This document shows, piece after piece, positions 1 through 5,298 of a stretch of 6,294 nucleotides of DNA. Under the pieces are notes generated by a model. It did no database searches and was not told where the DNA came from. It saw only the letters and a program-made list of their open reading frames with translations. The position numbers and the translations under genes are program-made. The stretch is from Alphaproteobacteria bacterium (lineage in GTDB: Bacteria > Pseudomonadota > Alphaproteobacteria > ATCC43930 > CGMCC-115725), in contig JAFAHP010000282.1 in the NCBI GenBank assembly GCA_019237175.1, positions 1 through 6,294 of the forward strand, given 5' to 3'. Position 1 is the first letter of the stretch. Each line of letters opens with the position of its first letter.

Positions 1-75
1 TGGGGCCGCTAGGTGACAGCGGCGGCTGTGGAGGCTCGCTGGCGTCGGTTCCGCAATTAAGCCCGACTGAGCAGT
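1..75. other. Non-coding flank downstream of the NIPSNAP gene
   Basis: This stretch follows the stop codon of the leftward NIPSNAP gene and runs to the window edge. It has no credible coding frame. A short 5-bp inverted repeat (ACAGC at 16-20, GCTGT at 25-29, 4-base loop) is present but has no T-run after it on the minus strand, so I do not call it a terminator. Confidence 0.5.
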
Positions 76-402
76 CTACTTGACCGCCGAGAAGCTGGTC
101 GGCTGCAAGATGCAATTGCTGATGGAAGCGACGATCGGACCGGTGGCCTCGGTTTGGGCGCGCTTGGAAATCCATTCGGGATCAGCCTGGAACGCGGCGA
201 ATTTCTGCGTGCGTTCCTCGAGCGTTTCCCATTGCAGCATGTAATAAAGATCTTGGTTCGACGGACCGATCGCGACGGTCCAGAAGCCGGCCTGACGGAT
301 GCGATGCTTCCCCCACAGTGGCAATGTGATCTCGTCAAAGCGCTTGATCAGATCCGGCAGGCGGCCCGGAACGCAGTGATAGATGCGCAGCTCATAGATC
401 AT
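76..402 (-). CDS. NIPSNAP family protein (small DABB-fold protein)
   Basis: This 108-residue protein opens with MIYELRIYHCVPGR and continues with a helix (about residues 15-25), a GFW strand (39-41) and the segment DLYYMLQWETLEER (51-64), followed by KFAAFQADPEW (67-77). That order, ending in a W-rich helix, is typical of the NIPSNAP family, which adopts a dimeric alpha/beta-barrel (ferredoxin-like) fold. About 100 residues is normal for a single-domain bacterial member. The family has no single established reaction; bacterial members are often found beside catabolic enzymes, so an accessory role with the amidases upstream is inference. The ATG is preceded by AAGGAGGA at a 6-base spacing, one of the best ribosome sites in the window. 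The gene lies 76 bases downstream of amidase 1 on the same strand, with no terminator between them. There is no signal peptide or membrane segment, so it is probably cytoplasmic. Confidence 0.85.
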   Translation of the reverse strand: MIYELRIYHCVPGRLPDLIKRFDEITLPLWGKHRIRQAGFWTVAIGPSNQDLYYMLQWETLEERTQKFAAFQADPEWISKRAQTEATGPIVASISNCILQPTSFSAVK

Positions 403-408
403 CTCGTC

Positions 409-416
409 TCCTCCTT
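409..416 (-). promoter_or_regulatory. Strong Shine-Dalgarno site of the NIPSNAP gene
   Basis: On the minus strand the bases read AAGGAGGA, 6 bases before the ATG at 402. This near-perfect match to the 16S rRNA tail fixes the start and suggests the last gene of the cluster is translated well, independently of the amidases. Confidence 0.8.
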
Positions 417-478
417 ATTCTCGGGGCGTCGTGTCGCCACCACAATGCGGCTTCGATCGGCACACGGCAAGTGGGCGA

Positions 479-1753
479 TCAAGAGCCGAGCCGGGCCTCG
501 ATCCAAGCGGCAGCATCGAGGAGCGCCTCGTCGCGAAAACGGGCGCCGACAAGTTGAACGCCGAGCGGAAGGCCCCTCCGCCCGGTGCCGGCCGGCAAGT
601 TCACGCACGGGGTCCACGCCAAGGTCCACAGCGCGTTGAAGCGTGCGTCGCCGGTCGAGCCGAGACCCTCGGGAGCTTCGCCGACCGCACTTGGCGCCAG
701 CAGGACGTCAAACTCATCGAACACATCGTCGAGACCGGCGCGGAACATCTCGGCGCATTCGATCGCTTCGATATAGGCGGAAAGCGGCAATTCCCGGCCT
801 GGTTTCAAGAGCCCGTCACGCAATGCCGGGCTCAATTTGTCGGCATGCATTTCGTATTCGTATGCGTAGTTGCGCGCGGCTTCGAATTCGAAGATGCGGC
901 GATGCTGGTCGAGGATATCGGCGGGGGCTGGCGCCACATCCTCGAGCGTCGCTCCGACCGCCGACAGCCGGGAAACTACGCGCTCGAGCAAGGCCTGAGT
1001 GTCGGCATCGGCGTGATCCCAAGCCGGAGTGCGGCAAAAGCCAATCCGCGGCGTGCTTGCCGAGCGATCGATCGGACGACGCGGTTGAACCAGCAGTGCC
1101 GCGCGCATCAGCGACAGATCATCGAGGCTGCGGCAGAGGATCCCCAGCGTATCGAGGTTGTGACACTGCATCTTGATGCCGACGCGACTGAACTCGCCAA
1201 ACGAAGGTTTGTAGCCGACCACACCGCAAAATGCCGCCGGGCGGATCGTCGAGCCGCCGGTCTGCGTACCAAAACCCACCGGCACCTGGAAATCGGCGAC
1301 GGCGGCGGCCGAGCCGCTCGACGAACCGCCGGGGGTATGTGCCGGGTTGACCGGATGCACGGTCTCGCGCGGGTGGCGGTTGGCGAATTCGGTTGTTACC
1401 GTTTTGCCGAGGATGATCCCGCCCGCTAGGCGGGTCAGCGCCACGCACGCGGCATCGGCAAAGGGCCTGCTGCCCGCGTAGATCGGCGAGCCGTGCTGTG
1501 TCGGCATATCGTAAGTGTCGATGACATCCTTGACCCCGACCGGCACGCCCTTCAAGAGCCCGGGGCGGCCGTCGCGATCGACGGCCCTTGCCTGCGCCAC
1601 CGCCAGTTCGCGATCAAGCCAGCACCACGCCTTAACCTCGGCGCGCGCCTCGATCCGGTCCAGGCAATCGCGAATCAGGGTTTCGGCGGTGAGGCTGCCC
1701 GCTTCGAGACGACGGGCGGCCTCGCTCGCTGTCAGCCGTTCGGCGCCGCTCAT
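479..1753 (-). CDS. Amidase signature family hydrolase 1 (GatA-like amidase)
   Basis: This 424-residue enzyme belongs to the amidase signature family, which hydrolyses amide bonds through a Ser-cisSer-Lys triad. All three residues are visible: Lys75 in GVPVGVKD, Ser144 in PGGSSSGSAAAVA and the nucleophile Ser168 in GTQTGGSTIRP. The C-terminal LPAGTGRRGLPLGVQLVG is also typical. Length is slightly short of the usual 450-500 but the domain is complete. The frame stays open 21 codons further upstream, but the ATG at 1753 is preferred: it has a G-rich ribosome site (GGGGGGAAT), it begins one base after the TAG of amidase 2, and the extra residues would overlap that gene with unrelated low-complexity sequence. 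It is the tandem paralogue of amidase 2 and probably translationally coupled to it. Lack of GatB or GatC nearby and the short C-terminus argue against a tRNA amidotransferase subunit. The substrate is unknown. No signal peptide is seen, so it is probably cytoplasmic. Confidence 0.93.
   Translation of the reverse strand: MSGAERLTASEAARRLEAGSLTAETLIRDCLDRIEARAEVKAWCWLDRELAVAQARAVDRDGRPGLLKGVPVGVKDVIDTYDMPTQHGSPIYAGSRPFADAACVALTRLAGGIILGKTVTTEFANRHPRETVHPVNPAHTPGGSSSGSAAAVADFQVPVGFGTQTGGSTIRPAAFCGVVGYKPSFGEFSRVGIKMQCHNLDTLGILCRSLDDLSLMRAALLVQPRRPIDRSASTPRIGFCRTPAWDHADADTQALLERVVSRLSAVGATLEDVAPAPADILDQHRRIFEFEAARNYAYEYEMHADKLSPALRDGLLKPGRELPLSAYIEAIECAEMFRAGLDDVFDEFDVLLAPSAVGEAPEGLGSTGDARFNALWTLAWTPCVNLPAGTGRRGLPLGVQLVGARFRDEALLDAAAWIEARLGS
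1291..1330 (-). repeat. Copy 1 of a near-identical 40-bp segment shared by the two amidase genes
   Basis: This stretch encodes the Ser-rich loop carrying the cis-Ser (SSSGSAAAVADF). It matches 2579-2618 in amidase 2 at 39 of 40 positions by hand comparison, including nearly all synonymous sites, although the proteins differ at about 30 percent of residues over the surrounding core. It is the best DNA-level trace of the tandem duplication. Confidence 0.75.
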
Positions 1754-1754
1754 T

Positions 1755-3050
1755 CTATTCCCCCCGCCCGAGCCGGTTTTCGACCCACAACCCAACCTCC
1801 AAGAGGACCGGGTCATGATGACGGCGACCGACGAGCTGAATGCCGACAGGCAACCCGTCGGGACCCTCGCCGGCCGGCAGGGTCAGGCACGGCATTGCAA
1901 ATTGCGTCCATGGCGCATTGAAGACTGCCGATCCGGTGCTGGCCAAGCCACGCGGCGCCTGGCCGGGTGCCGGCAAGGTGAGGATCGCATCGAAACCGCG
2001 AGCCCATTCGCGGGCGGCGGCGCGCGCCTTCTCGGTCGCGCGATAGGCGGCGCGGAACTGGTCGAGGGTGAGCCTGCGCCCGCGGGCAATCTTCTCCTCG
2101 CGCAACGGCGGACTTAACAGCGCCTCGTGGCGGTATAGTTCGGGGGAGTGGTTGCGCGGCCCTTCAAACCCACCCAGGGTCTGCTGGATTTCGTCGGCGT
2201 GGGCACAATCCGCCGGAAATATGGTATCGGAAACTTTAGCGCCGGCAGCGGCCAGTCGGTCGGCGGCGGCTTCAAGCACCGCACGCCCTTCGGGCCGGGC
2301 ATCGTCCCAATGCGGGCCGCGGCAGAGCCCGAGATGCGGCGGCGTTTGCGGCATCGCCGGCGGATCGTAAGGGATCGCCATCATTGCCGCGCGGAACAGC
2401 GCGATGTCGGCGACCCCCCGCGCCATAATGCCGACCGTGTCGAGTGTTTCGGTATTGATCCGCATGCCAGCCGGCGGGAACAGCCCAAAGCTCGGCTTGA
2501 AGCCGACAACGCCGCAATACGCTGCCGGACGGATCACCGAGCCGCCAGTTTGGGTCCCAATCGCCAGCGGCACCATGAAATCGGCGACGGCGGCGGCCGA
2601 TCCGCTCGACGAACCGCCCGGCGTGAAGGCCGGATTGTGCGGGTTGGCGGTCGGACCGGGATGACGGTTGGCGAATTCGGTGGTGATGGTCTTGCCGAGC
2701 AGGATGGCGCCCGCGGCTTTTGGCAAAGCCGCGGCGCTGGCGTCGCTGGGCGGTCGCCAGCCGGTGTAGATCGGCGAGCCGTAGGTCGCCGGCATATCGG
2801 CGGCGTCGAAGATGTCTTTCAACCCGAACGGCACGCCTGACAGCAGCGCCTTTTTGCGCGCGCGGTCAAAGGCGCGCGCCTCGGCGAGCGCTGCGTTGCC
2901 CGCAAGACAGGCCCACGCCCGCACGACCGGCTCGCGCTCGGCGATCCGTTCGAGACAACTCCTGACGACCGCTTCCGCCGTCAGCGCGCCGCCTTCGATC
3001 CGCCGCACAATTTCGATCGCGGACAGGCGGCACGGTTCGACATTCGGCAT
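1755..3050 (-). CDS. Amidase signature family hydrolase 2 (GatA-like amidase)
   Basis: This 431-residue protein is a second amidase signature enzyme. The triad is intact: Lys78 in GVPFGLKD, Ser147 in PGGSSSGSAAAVA and Ser171 in GTQTGGSVIRP. The end LPAGEGPDGLPVGIQLVGRRHHD is the standard C-terminal signature. From GVP to KPSFG (118 positions, no gaps) I count 83 identities with amidase 1, about 70 percent; similarity falls in the substrate-facing C-terminal half, so the two may have different substrates. The frame can be extended to a TTG six codons upstream, but the ATG at 3050 has GGGGG seven bases ahead of it and gives the normal MPNVEPCRLSAIEIV opening. It starts 67 bases after the vapC stop and ends one base before amidase 1. 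It is probably the first gene of an amidase-amidase-NIPSNAP transcript, or read through from vapBC. I see no clear promoter in the short gap. Confidence 0.93.
   Translation of the reverse strand: MPNVEPCRLSAIEIVRRIEGGALTAEAVVRSCLERIAEREPVVRAWACLAGNAALAEARAFDRARKKALLSGVPFGLKDIFDAADMPATYGSPIYTGWRPPSDASAAALPKAAGAILLGKTITTEFANRHPGPTANPHNPAFTPGGSSSGSAAAVADFMVPLAIGTQTGGSVIRPAAYCGVVGFKPSFGLFPPAGMRINTETLDTVGIMARGVADIALFRAAMMAIPYDPPAMPQTPPHLGLCRGPHWDDARPEGRAVLEAAADRLAAAGAKVSDTIFPADCAHADEIQQTLGGFEGPRNHSPELYRHEALLSPPLREEKIARGRRLTLDQFRAAYRATEKARAAAREWARGFDAILTLPAPGQAPRGLASTGSAVFNAPWTQFAMPCLTLPAGEGPDGLPVGIQLVGRRHHDPVLLEVGLWVENRLGRGE
2579..2618 (-). repeat. Copy 2 of the shared 40-bp amidase segment
   Basis: Direct-repeat partner of 1291-1330, in the same orientation about 1.29 kb away, encoding the same Ser-rich catalytic loop of amidase 2. 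Recombination between the copies would delete about 1.29 kb and leave one hybrid amidase gene. Confidence 0.75.
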
Positions 3051-3117
3051 TGACGCACCCCCGCACAACCGGGAGCCCTATCTAGGCACATCCTCGGGCC
3101 GGGCGCATGTCCGAAAT

Positions 3118-3528
3118 TCAAGTTGCGGAAGCACCCACGAGATAGCTGCTGGCCCCGGCAGCGGCGACCAGTTCGACCGCCTGCCGGTCAAAGCTGGCGA
3201 AGACCTCGCCGCCAAGCCTGCGCCCCTCATAGGCAATGACCCCATCGGCAAAGTCGCCGCCCCGCGTCAGCATCGCCAGCCCGGCCTCAACCGCCGGGCG
3301 GTCAACCTGCACATTCGCGCTGCGAAGCAAGGTGAGGATAAACCCGAGAATACGCGAACCGGACCAGCGGTAGCCGCGCCCCAGCACCCATGCGAACTCG
3401 CAGAGCGCCGCCAAAGTCACCGCGATGACATTTTCATCGCGCAATAGGCTGACCGCAAGGGCGGCCTGTGGCGGATCGTCGAGTACCGCGGCGCGAACCA
3501 GCACGTTCGTATCGGCGGTGATCCTCAC
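3118..3528 (-). CDS. vapC: VapC-like PIN-domain ribonuclease toxin
   Basis: This 136-residue protein covers a full PIN domain, the metal-dependent nuclease fold of VapC toxins, which typically cleave tRNA or rRNA. The acidic residues expected at the active site are present: Asp6 in ITADTNVLVR, Glu44 in LCEFAWVL, Asp95 in GGDFADGVIA (Asp92 is beside it) and Asp114 in VFASFDRQAV. The order and spacing match the family and the length is normal, so it should be active. The start is a GTG that overlaps the antitoxin stop as GTGA. The ribosome site before it is weak, pointing to translational coupling that keeps toxin synthesis dependent on antitoxin synthesis. VapC is the family best supported; the exact RNA target cannot be read from sequence. 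The amidase 2 gene follows 67 bases downstream on the same strand, which is unusual company for a toxin. Confidence 0.9.
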   Translation of the reverse strand: MRITADTNVLVRAAVLDDPPQAALAVSLLRDENVIAVTLAALCEFAWVLGRGYRWSGSRILGFILTLLRSANVQVDRPAVEAGLAMLTRGGDFADGVIAYEGRRLGGEVFASFDRQAVELVAAAGASSYLVGASAT

Positions 3529-3776
3529 CGGATACCGGCCCAGCCCTCGGCTATGATCTCGTTGATTTCATCGATCGTCAGCGGCTTTGTTCCGGGGCGG
3601 TGGGCGCATCCAAAAAAATCTTCGATCGACCCCTCGTTTTTCGCGCGCAGCTCGACGCGACCGTCCGGCAGAAGCTCAACCTCGACCTTCTGCCCCGGCC
3701 CTACGCCCAAATGCCGCAGCACCTCTTTGCGGAGCGTCACTTGTCCCTTGGCGGTCACGGTGAGAGCTGTCGTCAT
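3525..3776 (-). CDS. vapB: AbrB/MazE-type antitoxin of the VapBC pair
   Basis: This 83-residue protein carries a SpoVT/AbrB-like swapped-hairpin DNA-binding domain at its N-terminus: TVTAKGQVTLRKEVLRHLGVGPGQKVEVELLPDGRVEL (residues 6-43, the family's KGQVT and LGV.PG.KV pattern). Residues 50-83 form an acidic, amphipathic tail (IEDFF, TIDEINEIIAEGW) of the type that wraps around and inhibits a PIN toxin. The open frame extends further upstream, but the ATG at 3776 is chosen because GAGGGAAG precedes it and the AbrB fold begins here; the upstream residues have no family resemblance. It overlaps vapC by four bases (GTGA). Such antitoxins usually repress their own operon, alone or with the toxin, by binding palindromes in the promoter, and a GTAAGG-N8-CCTTAC palindrome lies 29-48 bases upstream. 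The name vapB follows the partner; the antitoxin could equally be called MazE-like. Confidence 0.88.
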   Translation of the reverse strand: MTTALTVTAKGQVTLRKEVLRHLGVGPGQKVEVELLPDGRVELRAKNEGSIEDFFGCAHRPGTKPLTIDEINEIIAEGWAGIR

Positions 3777-3804
3777 GCTTCCCTCTTCGCGATTGGTCGA
3801 ACAA

Positions 3805-3824
3805 GTAAGGCTAAAGACCCTTAC
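3805..3824. promoter_or_regulatory. Palindrome upstream of the antitoxin, candidate operator
   Basis: Perfect inverted repeat GTAAGG - 8 bases - CCTTAC, whose near arm lies 29 bases upstream of the antitoxin ATG. This is where AbrB-type antitoxins commonly bind to repress their own operon. The left arm lies inside a copy of ACAAGTAAGG that recurs at 3903-3912. Function is inferred from position and symmetry only. Confidence 0.45.
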
Positions 3825-3940
3825 CTTCAAGCCTAAGCCGCTTGTGCGATACCGGTGCAGCAGCAACCATGCAATTGCCATAATCGCATCGTATTCTTCC
3901 CCACAAGTAAGGATCTCGATTGTTGTGAAAATGTGCTGCC

Positions 3941-3973
3941 TTTACCTGATCTCATCCTGATAAAACAGGTAAA
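3941..3973. promoter_or_regulatory. 8-bp inverted repeat, candidate operator
   Basis: Perfect inverted repeat TTTACCTG (3941-3948) and CAGGTAAA (3966-3973) with a 17-base spacer. The centres of the arms are about 25 bases apart, so one protein dimer could face both only if two turns of DNA separate its contacts, or two dimers could bind. It shares its TTACCT core with the palindrome near vapB, so one regulator may read both. It lies near the middle of the divergent region and could serve either gene group. Confidence 0.4.
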
Positions 3974-3979
3974 ACAGGT
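3962..3979. repeat. 9-bp perfect tandem repeat (AAAACAGGT, two units)
   Basis: Two exact back-to-back copies of AAAACAGGT at 3962-3970 and 3971-3979. The first copy overlaps the right arm of the 8-bp inverted repeat. A/T-rich tandem units of this sort in a promoter region may be regulator sites; two units are too few to call iterons of an origin. Confidence 0.6.
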
Positions 3980-4152
3980 GACGCCGAACTGGAGCCGAAT
4001 CGGTCGTTTTATTTGCATCGCCGCGCTAACCCCGTGTCGCCGCATGCTATGAGCGAGACGGACCAAGCGTTCGGCGATACCTGATCCTCGACGAAAACCG
4101 TGGCGTCCGAGGCATAGGCGGGGCAAAGTGAGGCAGGCGCCAGAACAAACCC

Positions 4153-4159
4153 GGGAGGA
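4153..4159 (+). promoter_or_regulatory. Shine-Dalgarno site of the amidohydrolase gene
   Basis: GGGAGGA followed by five bases of CCCCC before the ATG at 4165. This supports that ATG as the start. Confidence 0.75.
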
Positions 4160-4164
4160 CCCCC

Positions 4165-5208
4165 ATGCCCCAATCCGCAATTCCGCCCGGCCGTCATGCG
4201 CCGGTCCGCCCCGACTGGCTTGCCAAACGGCAGGAGGAGGCGATCGAGCCCGGTCTGCCGATTGTCGATCCGCACCATCACATGTGGGACCGCCCCGGCA
4301 ATCGTTATCTGTTCGGGGATCTGCTCGCCGATGTCGGCAGCGGTCACAATGTCGTGGCGACCTGCTTTGAGGAATGCCGCGAGATGTATCGCGCCGACGG
4401 CCTGCAGGAGCTGAAGTCTCTAGGCGAAACCGAATTCGTCAATGGTATTGCGGCAATGAGCGCCTCGGGCAAATACGGCAAACCCCGTTGCATCGCCGGC
4501 ATCATCGGCAATGTCGATCTGCGCATCGGCAGCCGCGCCAAGGGCATCCTCGAACAACACGTCACAATCTCGAGCGGGCGCTTTAAAGGCATCCGCAACG
4601 GTGCCACCTGGCACGACCACCCGAGCATGCAGATCTACTGCTCGGGTGCGCCGCAAGGGCTCTACCGCAACAACAATTTCCGCGAAGGATTTGCCGCGCT
4701 CGCGTCGCTCGGGCTCGGCTTCGACGCCTGGGTGTTCCAGACGCAACTCGACGATGTCGTCGACCTCGCCCATGCTTTTCCGCAGGCGACGATCGTGTTG
4801 AACCATGTCGGCGGGCCGTTGGCGATCGGGCCCTATGCCGGCAAGCGCGAGGAAGCCTTCGCCTTCTGGAAGAAATCGGTCGGCGACATCGCTGCCGCCT
4901 CGCCCAACACCTATGTCAAGCTCGGCGGGCTTGGCATGAAGCTCTCGGGCTTCACGTTTTTCGAGAACGACCTGCCGCCGTCCTCGCAGGATCTCGCACA
5001 GGCCTGGCGGCCCTATATCGAGACCTGCATCGAGGCCTTCGGGCCTGAACGGTCGATGTTCGAAAGCAATTTCCCGGTGGACAAAGGGATGTGCAGTTAT
5101 CCGATTATGTGGAACGCCTTCAAGCGCATCGCCGCCGGCTGTTCCGCCAGCGAAAGGACGGCCTTGTTCAGCGGCGCGGCAACCAAGGCTTATCGCCTAG
5201 CCCTTTAA
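4165..5208 (+). CDS. Amidohydrolase family protein (TIM-barrel metal-dependent hydrolase, Amidohydro_2 type)
   Basis: This 347-residue enzyme has the landmarks of the Amidohydro_2 branch of the amidohydrolase superfamily. IVDPHHHMW (residues 33-41) supplies the HxH metal ligands on strand 1 (His37 and His39), NHVGGP supplies His214, and FPVDKG supplies the catalytic Asp306 near the last strands. A GATWHDHP motif (147-153) may add active-site residues. Relatives include 2-pyrone-4,6-dicarboxylate lactonase, L-fuconolactonase and aromatic-acid decarboxylases; I cannot place this one on a specific substrate. The length is normal for the branch, perhaps with a slightly long N-terminal extension (about 30 residues before the HxH strand). 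No signal peptide is visible, so it is cytoplasmic. It is the first gene of the rightward group, divergent from vapBC, with the GNAT gene 90 bases downstream. With the amidases opposite, it could hydrolyse a lactone or amide intermediate, but this is inference. Confidence 0.88.
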   Translation: MPQSAIPPGRHAPVRPDWLAKRQEEAIEPGLPIVDPHHHMWDRPGNRYLFGDLLADVGSGHNVVATCFEECREMYRADGLQELKSLGETEFVNGIAAMSASGKYGKPRCIAGIIGNVDLRIGSRAKGILEQHVTISSGRFKGIRNGATWHDHPSMQIYCSGAPQGLYRNNNFREGFAALASLGLGFDAWVFQTQLDDVVDLAHAFPQATIVLNHVGGPLAIGPYAGKREEAFAFWKKSVGDIAAASPNTYVKLGGLGMKLSGFTFFENDLPPSSQDLAQAWRPYIETCIEAFGPERSMFESNFPVDKGMCSYPIMWNAFKRIAAGCSASERTALFSGAATKAYRLAL

Positions 5209-5298
5209 CACCATTGCTTCGCGTGTCGCCGCGATCATCGATAGCATCGCGCGGCCTCTGAGAGCCGTCGGTTGACCGGAAGGATTAAGGGAGGAGTG
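5209..5298 (+). other. Gap between the amidohydrolase and GNAT genes, with a weak hairpin
   Basis: The 90 bases hold an imperfect inverted repeat: GCGAT (5231-5235) pairs with ATCGC (5246-5250) around a 10-base loop, and GCC (5228-5230) pairs with GGC (5253-5255) across a 2-base bulge. No T-run follows, so I do not call a terminator and the two genes may be co-transcribed. The ribosome site of the GNAT gene closes the gap. Confidence 0.35.
5287..5296 (+). promoter_or_regulatory. Shine-Dalgarno site of the GNAT gene
   Basis: AAGGGAGGAG lies just ahead of the GTGATG at 5296-5301. Its AAGGGAGG part is at suitable distance from the ATG at 5299, which makes that ATG the likely start rather than the upstream TTG at 5272. 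Confidence 0.7.

Larger units (their letters stand above)
3777..4164. promoter_or_regulatory. Divergent intergenic control region between vapBC and the amidohydrolase gene
   Basis: These 388 bases separate the leftward vapBC/amidase group from the rightward amidohydrolase/GNAT group and must hold both promoters. The part from about 3880 to 4020 is more A/T-rich than the flanking genes. It holds repeated TTACCT/AGGTAA cores (3821-3826, 3942-3947, 3967-3972), a 10-base direct repeat ACAAGTAAGG (3801-3810 and 3903-3912) and a 9-base direct repeat TACCTGATC (3943-3951 and 4078-4086). I found no pair of -35 and -10 boxes good enough to call on either strand, and no credible gene. From about 4090 to 4150 I see nothing specific. 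Confidence 0.6.

Noticed and set aside
16..29. Short hairpin ACAGC/GCTGT after the NIPSNAP gene as a terminator
   Set aside because: The stem is only five pairs and no T-run follows it on the minus strand.
431..1429. Long open frame on the plus strand opposite amidase 1
   Set aside because: Its translation is Arg- and Gly-rich with no family pattern, and it lies antisense to a gene with a full amidase triad. It is a by-product of GC-rich codon use.
2148..2840. Long plus-strand open frame opposite amidase 2
   Set aside because: Same reason: low-complexity Arg-rich translation overlapping a well supported gene on the other strand.
3802..3830. TTGAAG ... TACTTG as the vapB promoter (minus strand, 17-base spacing)
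   Set aside because: The -35 box and spacing are good, but the -10 box matches the consensus at only two positions, so the call would be guesswork.
4049..4084. Eleven-codon open frame MSETDQAFGDT in the divergent region
   Set aside because: It has no ribosome site, is too short to judge, and shows no attenuator features such as a run of one codon type.
4009..4347. Minus-strand open frame covering the amidohydrolase start
   Set aside because: Its composition shows no domain and it overlaps a strongly supported gene and its ribosome site.
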